A DNA stretch of 30,855 bases from Paulinella micropora (Eukaryota; Cercozoa; Imbricatea; Euglyphida), in assembly GCA_009731375.1 (NCBI GenBank), contig BJOX01000080.1:924300-955154 (forward strand), given 5' to 3'. Shown in pieces: positions 8,611 to 17,523 of this stretch; within the stretch, counting starts at the first letter, position 1; each line of letters starts with the position of its first letter. The position numbers and the translations under genes were made by a program. The notes under the pieces were generated by a model. The model was not told the DNA's origin, did not search any database, and was given only the letters and a program-made list of their open reading frames with translations.

Positions 8611-9069
8611 AAATTTCACAAAGATTTTATTGTAATTTTATGCGATATGAGAGAAAAAAGAGGCAGGTAGCCATGTTCAGGACTACCATTATTTTCGAGA
8701 AAAAAGAGGTAACAGGTGGCGATTGAAGAAAAAAGGTCGATACAGTCGAAACGATGTTCTGCGGACTAAAGCTTTGAAAAAGAAATAAAAGGTTTAGACA
8801 ATCCATTCCTCGACCTGGACATTTTCAGAAAATTGAAAATTGTCCAGATGTAAGAGATAGACGGCGAACAGGCCAAAAGAACCATCTGAATTCTCATATT
8901 TCTCTCTTCTTCACCATAATAGAGCTAAATCACACCAACAATGGTTGGGTTTTTCTTCGTAGCTTGGTATTCTCTTCCTTCCCACAAAAATTGGTTCAAG
9001 CCCGGGCAACTGCAAAGGGTCAATCTCAAGAGTCATTAAAAATTGCTTCTTGTTCATTTTTTAGGCCAC
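8611..9069. promoter_or_regulatory. Upstream region of the RING gene, with a possible 3' splice site
   Basis: No gene seen. A pyrimidine-rich stretch ending in AG (TTCATTTTTTAG, 9053-9064) lies six bases before the first in-frame ATG, so an intron in the 5' leader or a small upstream exon is possible. No matching 5' splice site could be chosen with confidence. Confidence 0.3.
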
Positions 9070-11025
9070 ATGAAACGTGGTGGTCGCAGCAATAACAGGA
9101 GATCGGCTAAGCGAGAAACTCTCCCTTCAGAAGGAAGCAATGCCCATGTTCCTGGGAAAAGGCGACGCGGCACTCGAAGTAATCATGCCGTTCACCCTCG
9201 AGAATCGTCACGTGTAAAAAGGGCACGCGTTTCTTCTTCTTCTTCTTCTTCTTCTTCTTCTTCTTCTTCTTCTTCTTCTTCTTCTTCTTCTCCTCCTCCT
9301 CCTCCTTCTTCTTCTTCCTCCTCCTCCTCCTCCTCTTCTTCCTCTTCCTCTCCCTCTTCATCGTCCTCTTCGTTGTCATCATCGTCGTCATATCTGCGTC
9401 TTACTTCTCCTTCTCCTTCTCCTTATCCTTATCCTCCTTGTTCACCTCCCTCTTCTTTCTCTTCCTCTTCTTCCTCTTCTTCCTCTGCTTCTTCTTCTTC
9501 TTCTTCTTCTTCTTCTTCTTCTTCTTCTTCTTCTTCTTCTTCTTCTTCTTCTTCTTCTTCTTCTTCTTCTTCTTCTTCTTCTTCTTCTTCTTCTTCTTCT
9601 TCTGCTTCTTCTTCTTCTTCCTCCTCTTCTTCCTCCTCCTTCTCTTCCTCTTCCTCTCCTTCTTCTTCTCCTTCTTCCTCTTCCTCGTCTTTCTCCTCTG
9701 CGCCCAAACTGTCGTCCAACTCTTCGACCTCTTCTTCCTCCACTTCACCCATCCCTAATGCTTCCACAGCACGCCGATCACTGGCCTCTAGGCGTCCTGA
9801 AACACGAATTCCTTCCGCACATGCGACTGCACCCGGCCGTGCACCTCCAAGTCAACGGGGGCCAGCGACTTCACCACATCATACTTACGTATCCCCTGTG
9901 AACCCAACTGCAAGACCTGTTCCAGTGCCCTTTCCAACCTTCGCACCGATTCCACCGTTTCCCTTTCCCTCAGCGACCTCTGTTCCGCCAGCCTTTGTGC
10001 CTCGTCCGCCTTCGTTTATGTCATTTCTGTCGGCCATGCATCCCTCCCCTCTCGCTTCCGTGTCACATGCTCCGTTCTTGCCTCAAGGCCCTTGGGGATT
10101 TCCGCCATCTTCTTCCATGAGCCAAGCCCCTCAACCGTCTGTGCCTTCAATTCCTCCACCCACTTCGTCAACATCCGCCCCAAGCCCTACTGCATCGACC
10201 ACTCACAGTCCGGTCGCTGTGCTTCAGTTTCAGTTCGTATTTTCTGATGGTGGCTTGGGAATGTCTTCTAATTCTTCGAGCACATCCACTTCCACGTCGA
10301 CTACTGCCAATACCACTTCTGCTACCACTAGAGTCTCCACCAGTACCAACACTGCACCTGCTACGGCAAACGATGCCACTCAACCTAATTCACCTCAATC
10401 TGGCTCTAGCTTGGCTGCATCTCCACCACAAAGGTCTCCACAGCGCCGTGAAGCCGCGGGTTCAGGCGTGGATCAAGGCACTGGGCTACCTTCCAACCTG
10501 CGCGATGCACTCCCAAATGGCTTGCCTGTGATTGTCCAGAGGATGCTCCAACAGTTGGGCGTCAACCCTGCGGACTTGAATTCTGACAACGTGACGATTA
10601 CCATTTCTGGTCAACCTATGGCTGGTTCCCCTGAGGACTATGGATGGGGGCAGTCACTTCCAGACATCCTTTCTCGTTTGTTTCAAGCAGACCCGAACCG
10701 TCACGGTCCCCCTCCCGCCTCGTCAAAGGCGAAGGAAGAGCTTCCAGATGTCACGGTGGACAAAGCCTACCTTGCCTCTCCATCCTCACTCAAAGATTGC
10801 GCAGTGTGTCAGGAGACTTACGTGGAAGGTGAAGTCACAAAGGAAATGCCATGCTCTCATCGATTCCATCCAGCATGCCTTAATCCCTGGCTCAACCTTC
10901 ACAATACTTGTCCTCTGTGTCGTTTTGAGCTTCCGACAGATGATCCAGTGTGGGAACGCAATCGTGCTGGAGGCACTGCAAGCTCTCCTCGAGGCTCAGG
11001 CTCCCAATCTGACTCCCATCCGTAA
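9070..11025 (+). CDS. RING-H2 E3 ubiquitin ligase with long polyserine tracts
   Basis: A 651-residue frame from ATG 9070 to TAA. The start is the first ATG; the frame is also open a few codons upstream. Residues 1-54 are basic, with KRRR (30-33) and RVKRAR (48-53) as possible nuclear signals. Residues 55 to about 226 are nearly all Ser, then Pro/Ser/Thr-rich disorder runs to about 480. Near the C-terminus is a C3H2C3 RING: C577, C580, C595, H597, H600, C603, C614, C617, followed by FELPTDDPVWERNR, the same tail seen in RNF126/RNF115 and plant RING-H2 ligases. The RING recruits E2~ubiquitin; the disordered part presumably binds substrates. This is the only clearly host-type intact gene here. 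Lys- and Glu-rich frames on the opposite strand are shadows of the serine repeats. Confidence 0.9.
   Translation: MKRGGRSNNRRSAKRETLPSEGSNAHVPGKRRRGTRSNHAVHPRESSRVKRARVSSSSSSSSSSSSSSSSSSSSPPPPPSSSSSSSSSSSSSSSPSSSSSSLSSSSSYLRLTSPSPSPYPYPPCSPPSSFSSSSSSSSSASSSSSSSSSSSSSSSSSSSSSSSSSSSSSSSSSSSSSSASSSSSSSSSSSFSSSSSPSSSPSSSSSSFSSAPKLSSNSSTSSSSTSPIPNASTARRSLASRRPETRIPSAHATAPGRAPPSQRGPATSPHHTYVSPVNPTARPVPVPFPTFAPIPPFPFPSATSVPPAFVPRPPSFMSFLSAMHPSPLASVSHAPFLPQGPWGFPPSSSMSQAPQPSVPSIPPPTSSTSAPSPTASTTHSPVAVLQFQFVFSDGGLGMSSNSSSTSTSTSTTANTTSATTRVSTSTNTAPATANDATQPNSPQSGSSLAASPPQRSPQRREAAGSGVDQGTGLPSNLRDALPNGLPVIVQRMLQQLGVNPADLNSDNVTITISGQPMAGSPEDYGWGQSLPDILSRLFQADPNRHGPPPASSKAKEELPDVTVDKAYLASPSSLKDCAVCQETYVEGEVTKEMPCSHRFHPACLNPWLNLHNTCPLCRFELPTDDPVWERNRAGGTASSPRGSGSQSDSHP
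9231..9291. repeat. TTC microsatellite, first tract in the RING gene
   Basis: An uninterrupted TTC (read TCT, Ser) run of about 20 units, followed by TCC-rich units to about 9370. It is prone to length change and in frame with the gene. Confidence 0.9.
9488..9603. repeat. TTC microsatellite, long second tract in the RING gene
   Basis: About 38 uninterrupted TTC units encoding polyserine. The length is close to that of a short read, so the copy number in the assembly may be wrong; triplet changes would not break the frame. Confidence 0.9.
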
Positions 11026-11266
11026 TTTTTCAATTATCCCTGAGTGACAAATATCAACATCGGTGTGCAGCCTTATAGCCAGGTGCTACGAAGGCCATCT
11101 GGTATATGGGTAAGGAGACCTTAGAAGTAGAAAATGTTTTATATGCATGTTGAGGCTAATTTAATATCACTTCATTATTTTCCATCATCCCTGAGTGACA
11201 TTTCTATGCATTTTGAGGCTAATCTAATATCAATCACCTAATATTTTGTACTATAGTACCTTTACG
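11026..11266. repeat. 3' flank of the RING gene with two duplicated blocks
   Basis: ATCCCTGAGTGACA occurs at 11036-11049 and 11187-11200. A 27-base block ending in TAATATCA occurs at 11143-11169 and 11206-11232 with two differences. The offsets differ (151 and 63), so this is a shuffled local duplication. The first block lies in the probable 3' UTR. Confidence 0.5.
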
Positions 11267-11276
11267 ATTACTACTA

Positions 11277-11474
11277 CAGCCGAGGACATTCAAGCTTCAA
11301 AGTCAACCATCAGATTCAAATGAACAGAATTGAAATTAGTGCAAGTTAACGGTATCATTTCGCGAAAATAGCGCTGATTTTGCGGACGGATACAGCAATC
11401 AATTAGAACTAATTTGAATTGTGGTTGTTAATTTGAATATGATGTTTACTTTGATAGTTGAATATCATCAGCTG
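11277..11474. mobile_element. MITE-like element with long terminal inverted repeats and TA flanks
   Basis: The left arm begins CAGCCGAGGACATTCAAG, and the complement of the right end begins CAGCTGATGATATTCAAC. The two arms continue to match at roughly 75-80 percent for about 60-70 bases. TA lies directly outside both ends (11275-11276 and 11475-11476), as expected of Tc1/mariner/pogo-type insertion. The roughly 198-base element has no coding capacity. The flanks also mirror each other (ATTACTACTACAG at 11267 and its complement at 11480), so the true ends may lie slightly farther out. Confidence 0.55.
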
Positions 11475-11492
11475 TAGTACTGTAGTAGTAAT

Positions 11493-11990
11493 GTTTTTGA
11501 TTACAGCAGAGCATCACTGCTTGTTATATATATGATTGTCATAAAATCATTTCGAAACGTTGTATTTAATTACCGTACAATCTGATATTAATAAGAATGG
11601 CACGGGCCGGCAGATTCATTTAATAACAATTGTTTCAAGTGTTGTGAAACTATTTCTTTGACTTTTCTTGCCGCTAGCCTGCTCTATTCTAGATTCATTG
11701 AGATCTAGACTGAACTGAGGCTCAGTCGTTAGGAGAAAACCCTCGCGACTTCTGCAAACTGTGACCGGAACTCATTGCGTCCCCCTCCTACCAACCGACT
11801 GCTTCCCACGTAAAAGAATGTAATAATACTGAACAGTTCCCGCCAGTCCAACTGACTACGTCAAACAAAAGATGTACCTCCAGAAAATGACACATGAAAC
11901 AGCCTGATATGTGCAATAATAGTAATGGTAAAAAACTAGTGCCACTAGTACCAGAAAAGGTACTCTAAATGACTGTATTAATAACTAATG
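11493..11990. other. Spacer before the gypsy element
   Basis: No gene, repeat family or RNA gene was recognised. A short palindromic ACTAGTGCCACTAGT lies at about 11936-11950. Confidence 0.5.
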
Positions 11991-12243
11991 TGTAGGCATC
12001 ACCCCCCGGATAGCAGGTAAAAAGTACATCATATGTTTTCCTTGTGACAGGTGCACCAGCTTGTTTTTCAGTATTATTTGTCCGGATTGGACCTGATGCA
12101 ATTTTATTCCTGGTCTGTTGCCGTTTTCCTTGTTGGCTTCACTGAGCTAATATAACGAGACATCATTCTCATCTTTTGAGTACTGTGTTTGGTTGTATTA
12201 CAGACTTTTTACTACGTGACGAGCTATCGTTGGGGGCATTACA
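11991..12243 (+). repeat. 5' LTR of the gypsy element
   Basis: 253 bases from TGTAGG to TTACA, matching 22364-22600. It holds an 8-base and a 7-9-base segment missing from the 3' copy. TG...CA ends are as expected. The promoter within it was not pinpointed. Confidence 0.9.
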
Positions 12244-12245
12244 TT

Positions 12246-12263
12246 TGGAGTCCACATCACTAG
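12246..12263 (+). promoter_or_regulatory. Putative primer binding site
   Basis: TGGAGTCCACATCACTAG begins two bases after the 5' LTR; TGG is the expected complement of a tRNA CCA end. The priming tRNA was not identified. Confidence 0.45.
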
Positions 12264-13025
12264 GGTGATTTCTTTCTGCTTTGCCACACAGGCAACAGAG
12301 TGAATTTTCACTGACCTGTCTCACACGGGGACGTCAGACGAAAACAAATACTCCAACACAGATCCCTCATAACTCTTTCACAAAACAAATAATTTGATTA
12401 GTCTCAAGCAGGCGTCTCGTACTCTAGCCCAACCCATATATGTGTGCTCACAAGGAGACATCAGATACAAACTCTCTGTCGTTCTTGCTGTTCTCACACA
12501 GAGACCAAGAAGAAGGAGGTGGACAGAAGAGTGAAGGAACACACACAAAACACAAACAAGCATAGGGACAGGAGCACAACACTCTACCCTTCTAGTTTGT
12601 GCATTTATCTGCATTATCTCACACATACGTCAGAGTATTTTTGCAAATCTCTGATCGTTTTCTAAAGGTAGGTCTGAGAACCTATCCGACCGACTGTCGA
12701 CTTCTCAAGGAGAGCTTTTCTAGCTTCTCTATTACTATCTGTGTGTAGGTCCAAGTGCCTCATACTAGATACAATATAGAAAAGAAGGAGGAGAAAGTAA
12801 TCTGAGTAAGGAGAACAAGAAATCGGAGAAAGTCTCAAAGACTATTTTTCTCAAACAAAAACAAACATACAAACAGTGTTTCATAGAGGACAGGGAATCT
12901 CACTCTACCCTCTATTAGTTTCTCTCTCCACTAGTCAATCGACTGAAGGAGGAACAGAACACGAACGAACAAAAACCAAACATAGGAGCTGACACTGTCC
13001 TCCTGTTAATTACTACTACGACATC
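12264..13025 (+). other. 5' leader of the gypsy element
   Basis: About 760 bases between the primer site and the first ATG with a plausible frame. Rich in short CA- and GA-containing repeats (ACACACAGAGACCAAG and alike). No supported gene; packaging and dimerisation signals would be expected here but are not identifiable by eye. Confidence 0.5.
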
Positions 13026-13310
13026 ATGCCGACAGAGACCGCCGAAGTGAGTGAATTCTCGGAGGCAGAACAAAGAAGAGAAGAAGAAGAAGCAGGAGGA
13101 GGAGGAGGAAGAGGACTGAATGAAGGAGGAGATGAAGGAGTAGGAGGAGGAGTAGAAGAGGGCTGGGATGATGAGGAAGATATGGAGGAGACGAAGATGA
13201 AGGAGGATTTGAACAAGAAGAGACGGGAGGAGGAGGAGGAGCATATGGTAATCCCTTACCACCTGCCTACACGGGAGGAGGAGGACGAAAATGATCGACT
13301 TGATTCATAG
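13026..13310 (+). CDS. Acidic Glu/Gly-rich ORF overlapping the start of gag
   Basis: A 94-residue frame starting at the first good ATG after the leader. It is almost entirely Glu, Gly, Arg and Asp and has no recognisable domain. It overlaps the gag frame by 20 bases in a different frame. It may be the true N-terminus of Gag, joined by a frame change in the overlap, or an upstream ORF. The composition comes from a GA-rich tract that could equally be chance. Confidence 0.35.
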   Translation: MPTETAEVSEFSEAEQRREEEEAGGGGGRGLNEGGDEGVGGGVEEGWDDEEDMEETKMKEDLNKKRREEEEEHMVIPYHLPTREEEDENDRLDS

Positions 13311-14844
13311 TGATGGAGAGGAGATCACAGTGGAGGAACAACAGTGGGTGCAAGACCACTATGACCTCACTAAAGAAGAGTTTGATAACAAGATGGGGGT
13401 AGAGAAGGACACCTATGTGTGGATCCCTCAGGATCAAAGAAGAGAGAAAAGTCGTGCTAAAAAGGATGTCTATATCCTATTATCAAACACAGCACAGCTC
13501 CTCGGCAAACTGGTCTCTGATCCAGAAGAGAGAAAGAAGATACAGCATATCAAGTTTGGGGACACACACACCCACCTTGAATTACTCGATGCTATCTTTG
13601 GGGTGTACACTCAAACCCTGATTTGGGAACGTACATACGGCCCACGATGTGAGGGTTACCTCCAGTACACAAACCCAAGAGCAACGGCCAGATTCCTCGC
13701 GACTGGTCAGGAGGCAGTCGATGTAACAAAAATGAAGACCAATCTGGGTTCGAAAAACTCGAGTGGCATATTTCATTTTTTTACAATGGAAATAAAGGCC
13801 TTGGAGGAGGGGAAGGCAGAGATGGAAAAAAGCATTAAGGCAGCAGGAGAAACTCATCCTGTGATTGATGAGTTAGAGAAGACCGACAGAGTTCTGACCA
13901 AGATCAGACTGTTGATGGGTGCGTTACTGCACAAGGAGGCATGGAAGAGATGGATTCCTACCAAGGATCACTCTGTCCTTAAATCACTTAGTAACGCACC
14001 ACCGGTCGCCAACAAAGCAGGTGTTGACCAATATGTGGAGAAATATAATTTTCTCAGATCTGCTTCTGAATTGGTGGCCTTTATCACTCATGCTCAAAAG
14101 CTGGTGATATCTGAGAAGAAGAAGGCGAAAGAGAATGAGGAGTTCGAGAAGACGATGAGACTGGAAAGAATGAAAGCAAAAGTGAGTGGTGCAAAGACAC
14201 ACCCTCCGACATATTTGACCCCACCAGCTCCTGCCCCACCAGCCCCTGCACCCTCGGGCTCAACTACGGTGGTGGTCACAAACACGGAGAAGAAGGACAG
14301 ACAGAACATCATAAATGCCTTCAAGGGGAAGAAAGGAGGAGTGGCAAGTCTCATGCTATATGCCAAGACGAGCTCAGACAAAGACTCTGATGCTTCGCTT
14401 TTGAGCAAGCTCAAAGAGATCAATGCCTGCATGAAGGCTTTTCCTTGCGACGAAACGCAGGAATACGAGGCCCTTGTTACTGTTTTTGACCAATCTCTAG
14501 TCTCGGAGGGATTCGATCTGACACAGTACAAGTTTTTGAGAAAGAAGGAGGAGATTAAGAGAAACAATGCAACAGGCCTAGACGCTCAGTGTGAACTGGC
14601 GGTGGCCACACTCATTTCATATTTTCAATCTCATGGATACCAGCATCTCTGCACTGGTACGCTCATAGGATTTGAAATCTTTGCGACAGTGGCGATGAGT
14701 TTGAGGAGTGTTGTTGGCTTGGCGGCGACCCTTACGGAGGTAGTTTCCTCCTATGGGCTATTCTATGGCCGCAAGTCGATCGAGTCCATGTTTGAGCATG
14801 CACTCATCACTTCTGGAAAAAGTGCTGACGGAGCAACGCTTTGA
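13291..14844 (+). CDS. gag: Gag-like protein of the gypsy element
   Basis: 517 residues, ATG to TGA. It is placed as Gag by its position between leader and pol. Much of it looks helical and charged (residues 1-280), consistent with a capsid, then a Lys/Glu coiled segment (about 270-300), a Pro/Ala linker (PPAPAPPAPAPSG, about 310-325), and a second folded region ending in a hydrophobic stretch (residues about 445-490). No CCHC knuckle is present; the zinc finger is in the next ORF. I do not recognise a specific capsid family. It shares its reading frame with the next two ORFs, and three stops over 129 bases separate it from the nucleocapsid-like ORF. Confidence 0.65.
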   Translation: MIDLIHSDGEEITVEEQQWVQDHYDLTKEEFDNKMGVEKDTYVWIPQDQRREKSRAKKDVYILLSNTAQLLGKLVSDPEERKKIQHIKFGDTHTHLELLDAIFGVYTQTLIWERTYGPRCEGYLQYTNPRATARFLATGQEAVDVTKMKTNLGSKNSSGIFHFFTMEIKALEEGKAEMEKSIKAAGETHPVIDELEKTDRVLTKIRLLMGALLHKEAWKRWIPTKDHSVLKSLSNAPPVANKAGVDQYVEKYNFLRSASELVAFITHAQKLVISEKKKAKENEEFEKTMRLERMKAKVSGAKTHPPTYLTPPAPAPPAPAPSGSTTVVVTNTEKKDRQNIINAFKGKKGGVASLMLYAKTSSDKDSDASLLSKLKEINACMKAFPCDETQEYEALVTVFDQSLVSEGFDLTQYKFLRKKEEIKRNNATGLDAQCELAVATLISYFQSHGYQHLCTGTLIGFEIFATVAMSLRSVVGLAATLTEVVSSYGLFYGRKSIESMFEHALITSGKSADGATL

Positions 14845-14973
14845 ACCGTATTTTCGAACACGTGTGTCTCGAGGAAGTTCTTGGATTTCTCTGAGCTAAA
14901 CGTCGAGCGTTGTTGTATGAGCTGAGTAAGCTTACTCGGGTTAACCGTGTGTAACGCGGAGAAGAAATAGAGG

Positions 14974-15687
14974 ATGCTCACGGAGGCACATACGGCACAA
15001 GCAGGCGGTGTACCTGTTGGCGCACAAGCCACGTACACAAACAGAGTTGCCGGTTGGAAGAGACAGAGAGAGCCAGACCTGAAGACCGCATGTTGGAGGT
15101 GGTTCGCGGGCTTGCAGTGTAAGGCACAGATGGAGAACAGAGACTGCTCTTTCAATCATGATAGGCAGAACCCAACAGCAAGGGCAAATTTTCTGAGCAG
15201 GACGGAAGGCAAGGAACCGGGCCTTTTCAATATGCTTCAGATTGCCGCTGTGAACGAAGGTTGGTATGCCAATATGTGTGATGATGAGGAGTTACGAGAG
15301 GCAATCATTACCTACATGAAGAGGATGAAGGAGAAGAAGGAGGAAAGGGAGAGACAAAAGAACTTAAAGGCCTCTCAAAGAGGACGAGAAGGAGGAGCAG
15401 GAGCAGGAGGACGAGGAGGAGGAGGAGGAGGAGGAGGACGAGGAACATGGAGAGGAGCCTCGAGGTGGCAGGGAACCCCTCAGAGAGGAAGAGGAGGAGG
15501 TCGGGGATATACCCCTTATGCAGGGAGAGCTGTTCGAGCTCCAGCCCCCCCAACCAAGAGGAGGAGGAGGCTCATGGGCAAGCTCCAACCCAAATTTCGG
15601 TCGAGCTCAGGCCTACAACACTGCCTCGGAGACCGATACGTCATCCTGGATACTACTCAAGGTAATCGTTTCGAGGTGGTGGAATGA
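14974..15687 (+). CDS. Nucleocapsid-like protein with a CCCH zinc finger and RGG-rich tail
   Basis: 237 residues from ATG 14974. Residues 40-65 contain a Cys-x8-Cys-x8-Cys-x3-His finger (CWRWFAGLQC...CSFNH), close to CCCH RNA-binding fingers rather than the CCHC knuckle normal in retroelement Gag. Residues 120-180 are Arg/Gly-rich (RGG and GGGGGGG stretches), typical of RNA binding. It lies where nucleocapsid would be and probably binds the element RNA. The frame ends at TGA (15685-15687), but the same frame continues as the protease ORF, so the two may be one protein by readthrough. The GA-rich DNA gives long Ser/Arg shadows in other frames. Confidence 0.7.
   Translation: MLTEAHTAQAGGVPVGAQATYTNRVAGWKRQREPDLKTACWRWFAGLQCKAQMENRDCSFNHDRQNPTARANFLSRTEGKEPGLFNMLQIAAVNEGWYANMCDDEELREAIITYMKRMKEKKEERERQKNLKASQRGREGGAGAGGRGGGGGGGGRGTWRGASRWQGTPQRGRGGGRGYTPYAGRAVRAPAPPTKRRRRLMGKLQPKFRSSSGLQHCLGDRYVILDTTQGNRFEVVE
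15685..15687 (+). other. Single in-frame TGA between nucleocapsid-like and protease ORFs
   Basis: GTG GAA TGA CTG GAG: one stop divides two ORFs that share a frame, with 11 codons between the TGA and the first start-like codon downstream. This is the geometry of stop-codon readthrough used by some retroviruses; TGA followed by CTG is near known leaky TGA-CT contexts. A simple mutation is the alternative. Confidence 0.45.
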
Positions 15688-17523
15688 CTGGAGGGGGAAG
15701 AAGAGAGCAAGGAGAAGACTGTGAAGTTTAACCCTAAAGTCACAGTGCTTTCTAATGCTGTTGTGCAGACTGGGCCAACGCTTCCTCTATGTGAAAACAA
15801 AGATGTGGGTACACAGAGACTGCAGCCCCAAGGTAGTCTCATACCCGTTCATACAGCACGGTTACCAATGATAACTGATGCAAATAGGAAGGCGAGACTT
15901 GCGATGGAGGCGAGGAGGCCAATGGCAGACGTATCGCCTCGGCCAAGCAAACAACCACGAACAGACTCAATGTCTACGGTCGCGGCGGGTGGCGAGCAAA
16001 AAGACAATGTGTGTACTCAAGTACCACAAGACAATGTCGCTCAAATAGTAAACGCACCAGTACCGCAGAATAATAAAAATGTTAATGAGGTGAAGCAGGA
16101 GGAGAAGAAGGAGGAGTTGAAAAACTTAGAGACAAGACTCCAAAATTTGGAACGTAAAGTTCTTGTTCTCGCAGCCAATATACACAGGCCCGATGCTCTG
16201 TGTTATACGGAACTTTATTGTGAAACATTGAAGACAATATTAAAAGTTGGTAATGATACGATGGCGAATATTAATATTGTCGGCAGGAAGTTTTTTAATC
16301 GATACCGGGACTGGGTGGACGGAAATATGAAAAAGTCAACGGGCACTCTCAAAGGAGTGAGCAGCCGGACGGATATCACGGGAATCATCACACTGACCTT
16401 TAAATTGAAATCCGCACGAGTATACCGTATGGACCTCTATGTCGTCCCCGGTTACCACGGGTCAATATTACTATCGTATGACCAATTGGCTACGATGGGG
16501 GCTGTGATTGATTGCGCCGCACGGCGAGTGATATATGGAGTAAAAAGAGGAGAAGAGAACGATATTGATCCCTTCAACGCTACTGACTCTTATGAGGCTT
16601 ATGAGCTGAGTCTAGCGACGGATCACAAAAAGATGGCCATCGCACATGAGGCACTTGAGGTGTACGTTCACCCCCATGTCGTAAGACCGGATGAACTGTC
16701 CTGGACCGACAATTGGGAATCCCAAGTGTGCACTGTCACAGTTCCGACATGCCATTGGGACAAAAAGTCTATTGATGACTTAATCGAGAAGCGAAAGGAG
16801 GAGATTATATGTGTCGCACAAAGAAGCCCGTCGTTGGCGAGATTCGCGGAAGGAGTAGGAACAGATGTCCATATTACTAACGGATACTGTTTCCATGCGA
16901 AAGTAGGAGAAGAAAAAAGGGAGGCGTTTGTACCAAGGAGAACGGGGCGAATCCCGGATACTCCACCAGAAACTATTAAAAGTTTTATTACTGATTTCTG
17001 GGGTGACGAGCCCACGTGGCCGCGTTCACTGTCTGAAGTGAAGAAATGCTTACGGACTTTATTCGAAAATAATAAGCCGTATACTATTATCCTGCCATAT
17101 AATGAGAAGGCGATATGGGCGCAGGAAATAAGGGACCGGCTTATTGATCATCCTATACCGGTACCCTCTCGCAAGCAACAGCTAGTGGTGGCTTGTCGTA
17201 TGGGAACTCGTGAGCAGAGCAGTGCATACAAGCGGAAGCTCAGAGACCTCGACAAGTTGAAATTGATACCGCAAGCATTCACATGCTTTGATGGTTTTTA
17301 CACCCGTAAAGCTCCTTTGCAATACGCGAGACTCATTGACATGCTGGTGGAGCTCGGTAAAGATGATGAGCCGGACACGGTCACGTATGAAAAGACGGGC
17401 CTAGATGATGTCTCGGAAGAGGACTTAGGCTTGGAGGAGAACAGAGAACCCCTCCATCAGACATCTGCTTATGTTGCTGAAGATTTTCAAGAGGCAGCGC
17501 GGAAATATTGGAAGAAGGAGTAG
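15688..17523 (+). CDS. pro: Protease-like ORF with a large domain before RT
   Basis: About 611 codons; no ATG near the 5' end, so it is probably made by readthrough from the preceding ORF. After a low-complexity and coiled part (residues to about 150 counted from 15721), residues 175-270 look like a degenerate retropepsin: a KVGNDTMANINIVG segment where D-[ST]-G is expected (DTM here) and a closing SILLSYDQLATMGAVIDC like the I-L-G-x-D-x-L motif. The remaining 300 residues (about 280-600) match nothing I know and are not part of standard gypsy protease or RT. The frame ends at TAG 17521-17523, overlapping the RT frame by 43 bases. Confidence 0.55.
   Translation: MEGEEESKEKTVKFNPKVTVLSNAVVQTGPTLPLCENKDVGTQRLQPQGSLIPVHTARLPMITDANRKARLAMEARRPMADVSPRPSKQPRTDSMSTVAAGGEQKDNVCTQVPQDNVAQIVNAPVPQNNKNVNEVKQEEKKEELKNLETRLQNLERKVLVLAANIHRPDALCYTELYCETLKTILKVGNDTMANINIVGRKFFNRYRDWVDGNMKKSTGTLKGVSSRTDITGIITLTFKLKSARVYRMDLYVVPGYHGSILLSYDQLATMGAVIDCAARRVIYGVKRGEENDIDPFNATDSYEAYELSLATDHKKMAIAHEALEVYVHPHVVRPDELSWTDNWESQVCTVTVPTCHWDKKSIDDLIEKRKEEIICVAQRSPSLARFAEGVGTDVHITNGYCFHAKVGEEKREAFVPRRTGRIPDTPPETIKSFITDFWGDEPTWPRSLSEVKKCLRTLFENNKPYTIILPYNEKAIWAQEIRDRLIDHPIPVPSRKQQLVVACRMGTREQSSAYKRKLRDLDKLKLIPQAFTCFDGFYTRKAPLQYARLIDMLVELGKDDEPDTVTYEKTGLDDVSEEDLGLEENREPLHQTSAYVAEDFQEAARKYWKKE

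Noticed and set aside
9107-9767. Long Lys-rich and Glu-rich minus-strand frames and a Phe-rich plus frame over the RING gene
   Set aside because: They are only other-frame readings of TTC repeats; the serine frame has the conserved RING and normal flanks.
12378-12665. Short frames on both strands in the gypsy leader
   Set aside because: Overlapping and unrelated to any family; the region is an untranslated leader by position.
14094-14567. 157-aa minus-strand frame inside gag
   Set aside because: It is a hydrophobic antisense shadow of the Gag frame with no independent support.
17490-17523. Programmed -1 slippery site between protease and RT
   Set aside because: No X-XXY-YYZ heptamer in the zero frame within the overlap; GAT TTT CAA and CGG AAA TAT do not qualify.
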